Of a stretch of DNA of 64,000 nucleotides, positions 35,401 to 45,316 are shown piece after piece. Made by a program: the position numbers and the translations under genes. A model generated the notes under the pieces. It saw only the letters and a list, made by a program, of their open reading frames with translations. It ran no database searches and was not told the origin of the DNA. Source of the stretch: Artocarpus heterophyllus (lineage: Eukaryota; Streptophyta; Magnoliopsida; Rosales; Moraceae); the NCBI GenBank assembly GCA_025403435.1, contig CM046332.1, positions 4,847,596 to 4,911,595 of the forward strand. Reading direction: 5' to 3'. How positions within the stretch are numbered: position 1 is the stretch's first letter; each line of letters opens with the position of its first letter.

Positions 35401-35804
35401 CATATTTGCATGACACGCTAAGCTTGAGGAAGGGTGTTATGAGTTGAATTTTTCTCACGCTAAGTTACTAGAACCCTTTAAACTAGCTTATGAAAATTAG
35501 TTCTACTTAAGCTCATTCAACAAAACTTACTAAGAATTTATTAAATTTACATATAAATTTATTAATCTGATTGAATTCGTTATGCTCTGATAATTGTAAA
35601 TTATAAGAATTATACAGTTATGTAAAAATTACTCTATCAGCAAGATTCTCTTTTTTTTTTTTTTACTAAGTCTTTATTGAATTCTATAAACTTTGTATTT
35701 TCTTATTTTGATTTGATTTTAGCTAGCTTTAACGTCTTTAATTACTCTTAGTAAGGCTATGCTAGAAAGTTTGTTATAAGAATACTAAGGTTTTTGGAAT
35801 TATT
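32451..35804. other. AT-rich spacer with microsatellites, no gene recognised
   Basis: A (TA)n tract is near 33871-33890 and an (ATGT)n tract near 34060-34083. Homopurine A/G runs lie at 33210-33370 and 35040-35130. Short open frames are chance. Two loosely similar segments around 35240-35330 and 35440-35520 share a GCTAAGTTACT-like core. Confidence 0.6.
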
Positions 35805-37776
35805 TGTTGGGTTTGGTGCCCTAAAAGCTGTGACATTGTACATATTGTTAATAAATAAATAAAATGACATTTATTATTATTTTGGTTGATTATATGTATT
35901 ATGAATACATTTATAAACATCAAGAAAATTCCATGATTATTTATGTGACTATAAATTTAGCATATAAGTATTATTTGCTTAGGGATAAAATTTATAGATA
36001 ATAATCTAAATAGTCCGTAATAATTAATTAAAGTTTGGGATCTATAATTAAAAATTACAAGTACGGTCCAATCTCATCTAAAATGAAATAGTCATTATCC
36101 GGACTATTAATGTAGAGACATTGGATTGGAGGTACTTTATATAATGAGATTATATAGGACTGGACCAGATAAATTATGAATCTCTAATAATCATCCGTTA
36201 CAAATAGAGTATTCAAATTTATCACTATGATGATCATATATTTGACAGTCTTAATCCTGAGTATTTATTAAACTCCTATTTATTACATTATGTTTTTTGA
36301 CTTGCATGGTAAGATTTGTCTAAGCACAGATTATAACTTAGTATCTTGGAAACATAAAGTAATAAATGGCTGGGAATAATATTATACAGAAATGGAATCC
36401 ATTCCTTCCCTATGGAAGTTAGAAAAATAGTTCTCTTAAGTGATAATTCAAGGTTTGAACAATAGAGCGCTCGTTCATAATAAGATTATGAATTAATTGT
36501 TCATTAGAGAATTATTGGAACTCAAGGATAAAGATGTAATAAGAGAGGTGAACGGAAATTGAACCTAGCTCTTATTATGAACTATTTATGGAGGACTGAT
36601 TTATATGTAATGATTATATCAATGGACTACTCGCTAATTTTCTTTGAGTAATTTTACTGTAATCTCAAGAGTTCAGTTTTAGGTTTTTAGTGGAGTAACA
36701 TTGAAACTAATAAATTTGGCACATTAATTAAAGAGTTTGATTAAATGTCAAATTTATTGGAGCTTGGGTTATAGGTCCATAGGTCCCCAATACCACCTCT
36801 GTAACACTATATTGGATTTTTGGATAGAATGAATTATACATATTTAATTCAGAATTTTTGAATTCTGAATTAATTTTTTCACACTTGAATTATTAACGTG
36901 ACACAGAAAAATGTTCTCTGTGACACATAATGTAATGTGATAAATGTTATCACATTTAACTGAGCATTAGTTAATTAATTGATTATTGTTAAAATCTATT
37001 CTTAAATAAATGTGATTTATTTTTGAATTGAGATTTATATATATATATATATATATGGTTTTGAACCAAATCTTTTTATATATATATAAGATTTTATAAT
37101 ATATTAATATATATATATATATATTAATATAATATTAATATAATATTATAAAATAAAAAAGGAAAGACGTGAAACTGAGTTTCACGCTTTCCACACACAC
37201 ACACATATATATATACAATGATTCGGTCAAATAAAATAAAAAAATAAAAAAAAGGAAAAAGGCAAGCGTCCTTTTTTATTAACGGTAACTTATATATATA
37301 CATATGCATGTGTGTGTGAACGGTGTATGTGGGTGATTCGGGAAAAAGAAGAAACAAAGAGAAGGGAAAGTAAAACTTACTAATGGCTCAGTTATAAAAA
37401 GAGAGAGATAACAGTTATCTCAGTAATTTTTATTCACATAATTTTAGAGAAAAAAATTGAGAGTTCTTCTCTAAAGAAAAAGGACTGCTATCTCATGTGT
37501 TGAGTACATAGCAGATTCAGAAAAGTGTGAGGAAAATTCATTCTTGCAGTTTGACACCCACTCGTCTTTCCATTGGTGTGGAGGCCTGGTTTGGAAGACC
37601 GTGGTGTCAAAGAGGAAAGCTAGGATACCCTGATAGTCTTCAAAAGGTTAGTAAAAATTTCTAAAGCTTTCTGTAATTAAAATTATATATTTATTCCCGA
37701 TGAACAAAGTTTTCAGAAAATTTTTGTTTGTCAACAATCCGTTCCTTCCGCTGCGTTTCATGTTTTAATTCCAACA
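35805..37776 (+). repeat. Element D 5' LTR
   Basis: About 1972 bp, TGTTGGGTTTGG to TTCCAACA. The TATA box TATAAAAA is at 37393-37400. The 350 bp upstream hold palindromes separated by TA and CA microsatellites. Confidence 0.95.
37161..37276 (+). promoter_or_regulatory. Promoter-proximal palindrome cluster, element D 5' LTR
   Basis: Palindrome 1 (37161-37192) has arms GGAAAGaCGTGAAACT and AGTTTCACGCTTTCC around a single G. The right arm of palindrome 2 (GATTCGGTCA, 37220) remains, but its left arm is lost next to TA/CA repeats. Palindrome 3 has arms AAAAAGG (37256) and CCTTTTT (37270). The TATA box follows about 115 bp later. Confidence 0.8.
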
Positions 37777-37778
37777 AA

Positions 37779-37790
37779 TGGCATCAGAGC
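37779..37790 (+). promoter_or_regulatory. Element D primer-binding site
   Basis: TGGCATCAGAGC starts two bases after the LTR. It differs by one base from the usual initiator tRNA-Met complement. Confidence 0.9.
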
Positions 37791-38482
37791 GGGTTATAGC
37801 ATATATAATTTTAATTAAACATGATTTTATTTTGATGATATCATGTTTTTTGATGCATGTTTGTAGGCACTTTGCATCTTTGTTAACTTTTATTCATGAG
37901 ATGAATGGTTGTTTAATGAAAGGATTTTTGGCCGTTAATTATATGGTCCTTTTGGATTAATAATTTTATTTTCAGTTTGATTAGATCAATCTGTGTAAAC
38001 CCATAAAGGGGTATAGGCTTTTTGTAATTTATTATTATTATTTTTTCTTCTCTCCTCTCATTCACTTGCAACACGTGGAGCGATGAAGAAAAAGATGTCC
38101 ATTGGATTTTTTGGCCCAGTTGAGAACTGTGGGCCTGTCAAATTTCAAAGGTAATCTAGCAAATTGTTGCACAATAAACCTCTTGATGAAGACTGCAAAA
38201 TTGGAGCAGGGAATTATGTATAAATTACAAGAAGACCCCTGTAATTTTATTTTTTATTTTTTATTTTTTTTTGTTGTAATTTTAATTATCCAAAAGGACC
38301 CGGTCAAAAATTCATTGTTTATTTTCATTTTTATTTTCATGTGATAATTGTGATAACATGTTCATGCATGATAACATGTCATCTAGGAAAGTGCCCACTT
38401 ATAGTTATTGTAACACGACATGCATACGCTTAGCATATTATTTTTATAAAGGAGTTTATAAAATGATTTAATATGTGTTGGC

Positions 38483-39225
38483 ATTAATTTAATGAGATTA
38501 AATTAATTGGGTTGGTTTTATAGGATCTTAATTTATTAATCAACCAAATAATGTGAATTTAGTTTTAACAGTTAAGACTTGGTAAAATTCACATTAATTC
38601 TAAGTTATCTAATTTTAAATTGTTTAATATTTGGTAACTTAGACAATTCATAATAAATTTAGATTTTTAGAAAATCTGGTAATTTATTTAAGTGTAAATA
38701 GAATGAGATTCTATTAACACATAATATAATCTAGTAATTAAAAAATTGTTTTTATCTACTAGAATTATGAAAGATATGATGTTTTATAAAATAAAACGCA
38801 TCTTTTAAAATAATGAGTGGGAGAAGGTAATATGACAATATAACCTGCGGTCTCCACTATTAGTACAACACCGTGAGATTTAGGTGGCGCCTCGCGACGC
38901 TTTGATTTCATCCTCCCTACGGAGGGTGTCCATTTAAATCAATATCAAGGTTGGCTTCCTTAAGATAGGATTTTATAATGTATTTCAAAATTGACCTACC
39001 CTACGGCGGCAATTTTGAGTTAAGTTGTTAAAATCCAAAATAGTGGGTTACACTCATAAAGACATAATTAAATTGTTAATTATATCTTGACCAAAATAAA
39101 CGGTTATTAATAAATATAGAAAATATGAGATATTTTGAATATATTTATTAATTGAGAATGTCTCAATTCAATTCATAAATAATTTGACCTACCCTACGGC
39201 GGCACTTTATTTATTAAAATTGAAT
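38483..39225 (+). other. Leader hairpin chain of element D (GAG loops and CCCTACGG loops)
   Basis: Stems with a GAG loop: ATTAATTTAAT/ATTAAATTAAT (38483-38507), AATAGAAT/ATTCTATT (38697-38715, extendable outwards), and AAAATAT/ATATTTT inside AATAAATAT/ATATTTATT (39109-39149). Hairpins presenting CCCTACGG: 38915 between TTGATTT and AAATCAA, 38999 between CAAAATTG and CAATTTTG, and 39192 between ATTCAATTCATAAATAA and a near-complementary arm (39207-39225). Further stems: 38553/38585, 38601/38635, 38661-38677, 38778/38791, 39064-39083, 39150-39168. Gag starts at 39362. Confidence 0.85.
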
Positions 39226-39361
39226 AATCGTGGAATTAGTAAAATATTTTCTGTGTTTTTCATATGCATCATGCGTCACGTTTACTATTCCAAAACATAT
39301 ATTTATGATGTTTATGCAACCATTTTAATTTATGCTATTTTATTTATTTATTACAGCAACA

Positions 39362-40249
39362 ATGTCTAATCCAATCATCGCAATTCTCTCAAATGAAAAA
39401 TTAATCGGAGATAATTTTGTCAAGTGGAAGAGTAACATGAACATTGTACTAATTTGCGAAAGTTACAAGTTTGTGTTGACGGAGGAATGTCCTCCAGAGC
39501 CTGCTACAAATGCTCCTCGTAATGTACGGGAAGCATATGATCGTTGGATCGAGGCGAATAATAAGGCCCACTGTTTTCTTTTGGCTGGGATGTCTGACAT
39601 GCTTAGGATGAAGCACGAAAGCATGGAGACCGCTTATGAGATAATGCATCTCTGCAAGACATGTTTGGTAAACCTTCTGAAAAGGCACGCCACGAAGCCG
39701 TTAAGGCTGTAATGAATGCTAAAATGAAGGCAGGGATTTCGGTCAGAGAACATGTTCTCAACATGGTTAACTATCTCCATGAGTTCGAGGTCAATAGAGC
39801 TATGATAGATGAAGCCACACAGGTGGGGATGATTTTGGAAACCCTCTCCACTGCGTTTCTTTAGTTTAAAAGCAACTATTTCATGAACAAGCTGAAATAT
39901 AACATGACGGAGTTGCTTAATGAGCTTCAAACCTTCGAGTCTATTTCCAAAGAAAAGACTAAAGAAGCTGAGGCAAATGTTGCAGAAGCTCAACCCTCCT
40001 CTTCTACGCAAAAGAATAAGAAGAGGAAGGGGACTAAAGGAAGTGGTAAGTCTAAGAATGGAGGGCAACCTAAGAAGAACAAAAGCAACAACAACAAAAA
40101 GAGCTCCAACCAAAAGAAGCCTAAAGGAAAATGTTTCCACTGCGGCGTAGTTGGGCACTAGAAGAGAAACTGCAAGAAGTATCTTCAGGAGCTCAAAGAA
40201 AAGAAGAACAACGGTAAATCAGATTTACTCATTTTAGAAGCTTGTTTAG
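39362..40249 (+). pseudogene. Element D Gag
   Basis: Begins MSNPIIAILSNEKLIGDNF, with VKWKSNMNIVL and ECPPEPATNAP. Relative to element E there is a 1-bp loss near 39650. The frame resumes with MFGKPSEKARHEAVKAV, and a stop replaces Gln near 39862. The nucleocapsid is Lys-rich and ends GKCFHCGVVGH, with a TAG in place of the Trp of element E. The CCHC zinc knuckle would otherwise be complete. Confidence 0.92.
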
Positions 40250-41620
40250 TTGAAGATGATACTTCACCTTGGATAATTGATTCAGGGGCAACTAACCATG
40301 TTTGTTCTTCTTTGCAGATGCTTAGTTCTTTAAGGGAGCTTGCCGAAGGGGAACAAACGATGAGAGTGGGAATGGGAGAGGTTGTTTCAGCAAGAGCAGT
40401 GGGAGTTGTTAAACTTTATTTTAGAAATAAGTTTTTAATTTTAGACAATGTTTATTACATTCCTTGTTTTCGCAGAAATTTGATTTCTGTTTCCAGGTTG
40501 TTTAAACAAATGTTTAATGTTTCTTTTAATAATAATTATGTTAATATTTCTAGAAATGGTTTGGATATTTGTTCTGCGCATCTGGAAAATGGGCTTTACA
40601 CCTTAAGGCCCAACGAAAAAGCACTGCTCAATACCGAAATGTTCAAAGGGGAACAACCTAAACCCAAGAAGCAAAAGATTTCTTCTAATAATGAAACATA
40701 CCTATGGCACCTTAGATTAGGTCACGTCAACCTTGACAGAATTAACAGACTGGTAAAGGAAGGTCCTTTAAAAGAGCTAAAAGTTAGTTTTCTACCAGTT
40801 TGTGAATCTTGTCTTGAAGGTAAAATGACTAAGAGGCCTTTCTCTGCAAAAGGCAAAAGGGCCAAGGAACCACTTGAGCTAATACATTCAGACGTCTGTG
40901 GTCCAATGAATGTACAAGCCCGTGGTGGTTACGAATATTTTGTCACATTTATTGACGATTATTCAAGGTATGGTTACATATACCTAATGCAAAGGAAATC
41001 TGAAACTTTTGGAAAGTTCAAAGAATTCCAAGCGGAAGCTGAAAAGCAATTAGGAAAGATGGTGAAGAGTCTTTGATATGATTGAGGAGGAGAATACCTT
41101 GATACTGAATTCAAGGATTATATGACAGAACATGGTATTCTATCACAACTCACCATACCTGGAACACTACAACAAAATGGTGTTGCAGAGAGAAGAAATA
41201 GAACGTTGCTTGATATGGTGAGATCCATGCTTAGATACTCATCATTACCCACTTCATTTTGGGGATATGCACTACAAACTGCAGTATATCTTCTAAACAT
41301 AGTTCCATCTAAGTCTATTTCAAAAACACCTCTAGAGTTATGGAATGGTCGCAAACCTAGTATGCGACATATCCGTATATGGGGGTGTCCAGCACATGTG
41401 CTGAAAGGTAAGACTGGGAAGTTGGAACCACATTCTGAAGTATGCTTATTTGTGGGATACCCAAAGGGAACGAGGGGAGGCTTATTTTATAGTCCACAGG
41501 ATAAGAAAGTATTTGTACCGACAAATGCCACTTTTCTCAAGAATGATTATATGTAAAACTATAAACCTCGTAGCAAAATTGTACTTGAAGAGTTACTTTT
41601 TGATCAGATCAGACCACAAT
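40250..41620 (+). pseudogene. Element D protease and integrase
   Basis: The protease box is PWIIDSGATNHVC. The pre-integrase finger reads TYLWHLRLGHVNLDRIN and CESCLEGKMTKRPFS. The core has LIHSDVCGPMN and VTFIDDYSRYGYIYL. A TGA at 41074-41076 falls at the Arg of the LRSDRGGEY motif, and another TGA follows at the Arg of DRG. The core resumes with [20 protein letters not shown] and runs to [15 protein letters not shown] and [13 protein letters not shown] stop at 41556 ends this frame. Confidence 0.92.
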
Positions 41621-42041
41621 TGACAACTGTTGTCGAAGGACAAAATAAGGAGGCCACATCTTCCTATCAGAATGTCATACCACCTCAACGTAGTGGGAGG
41701 GTTGTGAGACCACTTGCTTGCTACAGGGAACTTGGAGAAGCAAATGTTGCTATCTCTGATAATGGTGAAGATGATCCATTGACATATTGTGATGCAATGG
41801 AAGTTTCTGAGAAGGAAAAATGGTTGGAGGCTATGAACCTTGAAATGGAGTCCATGTACTCCAATTCAGCCTGGGATCTTGTAGACCTACCTGAAGGGAT
41901 AAAACCCATAGGGTGCAAATGGATTTACAAGAAGAAAAGAGGAGTGGATGGGAAAGTTGAGACTTTCAAAGCTAGGCTTGTGCAAAGGGTTATACCCAAA
42001 AGGAGGGAGTTGACTATGAAGAAACTTTCTCGCCTATAGCT
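41621..42041 (+). pseudogene. Element D integrase C-terminus / RT N-terminus (frameshifted)
   Basis: It includes PPQRSGRVVRP, EKEKWLEAMNLEMESMYSN and IKPIGCKWIYKKKRGVDGK. A 1-bp loss in the codons following KARLV shifts the frame, and it stops at 42039. The correct RT frame resumes at 42042. Confidence 0.9.
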
Positions 42042-43349
42042 ATGCTTAAATCCATTCGGATTCTTTTAACCATTGCTGCTTGTCTTGATTATGAGATATG
42101 GCAAATGGATGTCAAGACTGCCTTTTTGAATGGCTATCTTGAGGAAAGCATCTATATGGTGCAACCAGAAGGGTTTGTAGTCAAAGGTCAAGAGCAAAAA
42201 GTTTGCAAGTTGCAGAGGTCCATCTATGGACTCAAGCAAGCTTCAAGATCTTGGAACTTGAGATTTGATGAAGCGATCAAATCTTATGGTTTCGATCAAA
42301 ATATTGATGAACCTTGTGTTCACAAGTACATCAAAGATAAGAAGGCGGTCTTCTTGGTTCTTTATGTAGATGATATCCTACTCATTGGGAATGATGTAGG
42401 CATATTATCTGATGTAAAGAAATGGCTCGCCAGTAATTTCCAAATGAAAGATTTAGGAGAAGCAAGTTATGTTCTTGGAATCCAACTCATAAGAGATCGC
42501 AAGAACAAACTGTTGGCGCTGTCTCAGGCATCGTATATCGATAAGGTGCTTATCAGATTTTCAATGCAAAACTCCAAGAATGGTAATTTGCCTACACGTC
42601 ATGGAGTTTATCTTTCAAAAGAGCAGTGTCCTAAGACACCTCAAGAGGAAGAAAATATGAGACGGGTACCCTATGCATCTGCAGTAGGAAGTCTAATGTA
42701 TGCCACGTTGTGTACAAGACCTGACATTTGCTATGCGGTGGGTATAGTCAGTCGGTACCAATCCAACCCAGGATTAGATCATTGGGTAGCGGTTAAACAT
42801 ATTCTCAAGTATCTTAGGAGAACGAGAGACTATATGCTAGTTTATTCTGGTGAGAATTTGATTCCCATTGGATACACTGATTCTGATTTTCAATTAGACA
42901 AAGACACACGTAAATCTACGTCTGGATCAGTGTTTACTTTTGGTGGTGGAGCCATAGTTTGGAGAAGCATCAAACAATCTTGTATTGCTGATTCAACAAT
43001 GGAAGCAGAATATGTGGCTGCTTGTGAAGCAGCTAAAGAAGCTGTTTGGCTCCGTAAGTTCTTAAATGATTTGGAAGTAGTTCTAGACATGGATAAACCA
43101 CTCACACTGTATTGTGACAACAGTGGCGCAGTGGCAAATTCAAGAGAACCTAGAAGCCACAAAAGAGGAAAGCATATAGAAAGAAAATATCATTTAATTA
43201 GAGAGATAGTGCATCGAGGCGATGTGGAAGTTGTGAAGATAGCGTCGAAAAGCAACCTTGCCGACCCTTTCACCAAGACGTTACCTGCAAAGAGCTTTGA
43301 GGGACACTTGGAAGGCTTAGGTCTTAGAGACATGTCTCACCTACTTTAG
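42042..43349 (+). CDS. Element D reverse transcriptase-RNase H, intact reading frame (435 codons)
   Basis: The longest undamaged pol segment in the window. It begins MLKSIRILLTIAACLDYEIW, though this Met is internal to the ancestral polyprotein. It carries MDVKTAFLNGYLEE, YGLKQASRSWNLRFDEA and the catalytic box VLYVDDILLIGN. RNase H motifs follow: GYTDSDFQLDKDTRKSTSG, STMEAEYVAACEAAKEAVW, YCDNSGAVANSREP, and the end NLADPFTKTLPA. All catalytic acidic residues I can recognise are present. Expression as a separate protein is unlikely because upstream frames are broken and no promoter sits here. In an intact element this enzyme copies RNA to DNA in the particle. Confidence 0.9.
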   Translation: MLKSIRILLTIAACLDYEIWQMDVKTAFLNGYLEESIYMVQPEGFVVKGQEQKVCKLQRSIYGLKQASRSWNLRFDEAIKSYGFDQNIDEPCVHKYIKDKKAVFLVLYVDDILLIGNDVGILSDVKKWLASNFQMKDLGEASYVLGIQLIRDRKNKLLALSQASYIDKVLIRFSMQNSKNGNLPTRHGVYLSKEQCPKTPQEEENMRRVPYASAVGSLMYATLCTRPDICYAVGIVSRYQSNPGLDHWVAVKHILKYLRRTRDYMLVYSGENLIPIGYTDSDFQLDKDTRKSTSGSVFTFGGGAIVWRSIKQSCIADSTMEAEYVAACEAAKEAVWLRKFLNDLEVVLDMDKPLTLYCDNSGAVANSREPRSHKRGKHIERKYHLIREIVHRGDVEVVKIASKSNLADPFTKTLPAKSFEGHLEGLGLRDMSHLL

Positions 43350-43363
43350 GGCAAGTGGAAGAT
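43350..43363 (+). promoter_or_regulatory. Element D polypurine tract
   Basis: GGCAAGTGGAAGAT lies between the pol stop and the 3' LTR. It is nearly identical to the tracts of A and E. Confidence 0.85.
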
Positions 43364-45316
43364 TGTTGGGTTTGGTGCCCTAAAAGCTGTGACATTGTAC
43401 ATATTGTTAATAAATAAATAAAATGACATTTATTATTATTTTGGTTGATTATATGTATTATGAATACATTTATAAACATCAAGAAAATTCCATGATTATT
43501 TATGTGACTATAAATTTAGCATATAAGTGTTATTTGCTTAGGGATAAAATTTATAGATAATAATCTAAATAGTCTGTAATAATTAATTAAAGTTTGGGAT
43601 CTTTAATTAAAAATTACAAGTACGGTCCAATCTCATCTAAAATGAAATAGTCATTATCCGGACTATTAATGTAGAGACATTGGATTGGAGGTACTTTATA
43701 TAATGAGATTATATAGGACTGGACCAAATAAATTATGAATCTCTAATAATCATCCGTTACAAATAGAGTATTCAAATTTATCACTATGATGATCATATAT
43801 TTGACAGTCTTAATCCGGAGTATTTATTAGACTCCTATTTATTACATTATGTTTTTTGACTTGCATGGTAAGATTTGTCTAAGCACAGATTATAACTTAG
43901 CATCTTGGAAACATAAAGTAATAAATGGCTGGGAATAATATTATACAGATATGGAATCCATTCCTTCCCTATGGAAGCTAGACAAATAGTTCTCTTGAGT
44001 GATAATTCAAGGTTTGAACAGTAGAGCGCTCGTTCATAATAAGATTATGAATTAATTGTTCATTAGAGAATTATTGGAACTCAAGGATAAAGATGTAATA
44101 AGAGTGGTGCACGGAATTTGAACCTACCTCTTATTATGAACTATTTATGGAGGACTGACTTATATGTAATGATTATATCAATGGACTACTCGCTAATTTT
44201 CTTTGAGTAATTTCACTATAATCTCAAGAGTTCAGTTTTAGGTTTTTAGTGGAGTAACACTGAAACTAATAAATTTGGCACATTAATTAAAGAGTTTGAT
44301 TAAATGTCAAATTTATTGGAGCTTGGGTTATAGGTCCATAGGTCCCCAATACCACCTCTGTAACACTATATTGGATTTTTGCATCAAATGAATTATACAT
44401 GTTTAATTCAGAATTTTTGAATTCTGAATTAATTTTTCACACTTGAATTATTAACGTGACACAGAAAAATGTTCTCTGTGACACATAATGTAATGTGATA
44501 AATGTTGTCACATTTAACTGAGCATTAGTTAATTAATTGATTATTGTTAAAATCTATTCTTAAATAAATGTGATTTATTTTTGAATTGAGATTTATATAT
44601 ATATATATGGTTTTGAACCAAATCTTTTTATATATATATAAGATTTTATAATATATTAATATATATATATTAATATAATATTATAAATAAAAAAATAGGA
44701 AAGACGTGAAACTGAGTTTCACGCTTTCCACACACACACATATATATATATGACCAAATCATTGATTCGGTCAAATAAAATAAAAAAAAAAAAGGAAAAA
44801 GGCAAGCGTCCTTTTTTATTAACGGTAACTTATATATATACATATGCATGTGTGTGTGAACGGTGTATGTGGGTGATTCGGGAAAAAGAAGAAACAAAGA
44901 GAAGGAAAAGTAAAAATTACTAATGGCTCAGTTATAAAAAGAGAGAGATAACAGTTATCTTAGTAATTTTTATTCACATAATTTTAGAGAGAAAAATTGA
45001 GAGTTCTTCTCTAAAGAAAAAGGTCTGCTATCTCATGTGTTGAGTACATAGCAGATTCGAGAAAGTTTGAGGAAAATTCATTCTTGCAGTTTGACGCCCA
45101 CTTGTCTTTCCATTGGTGTGGAGGCCTGGTTTGGAAAATCGTGGTGTCAAAGAGGAAAGCTAGGATACCCTGATAGTCTTCAAAAGGTTAGTAAAAATTC
45201 CTAAAGCTTTCTGTAATTAAAATTATATATCTATTCCCGATGAACAAAGTTTTCAGAAAATTTTTGTTTGTCAACAATCCGTTCCTTCCGCTGTGTTTCA
45301 TAATTTAATTCCAACA
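43364..45316 (+). repeat. Element D 3' LTR
   Basis: About 1953 bp, TGTTGGGTTTGG to TTCCAACA, with the TATA box at 44933-44940. Palindrome 1 (44698-44729) and palindrome 3 (44796/44810) are kept. Palindrome 2 keeps both arms (TGACCAAATC 44751, GATTCGGTCA 44764), unlike the 5' LTR. Confidence 0.95.

Larger units (their letters stand above)
35805..45316 (+). mobile_element. Element D: full-length Ty1/copia element (family 2)
   Basis: LTRs at 35805-37776 and 43364-45316, PBS, a 1.6-kb leader, gag, protease, integrase, RT-RNase H, and a polypurine tract. The flanking pentamers TTATT (left) and CTTGC (right) do not match. The same family is present as E (47530-56982) in the opposite orientation. 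Coding defects are a gag frameshift, a gag stop, a zinc-knuckle stop, the integrase TGA and a frameshift before RT. Confidence 0.95.

Noticed and set aside
35240..35520. Two loosely similar segments as a possible small LTR pair or MITE
   Set aside because: The similarity is limited to a core of about 11 bp plus scattered matches. No TG...CA ends or target duplication.
42042..43349. Element D RT-RNase H as a host-domesticated gene
   Set aside because: The frame is continuous with flanking broken pol, has no own promoter or leader, and lies between intact LTRs. It is simply the least decayed part.
37124..44897. Matching small minus-strand frames at 37124-37357 and 44670-44897
   Set aside because: They are antisense frames in the two LTRs of D, made of microsatellite and homopolymer translation.
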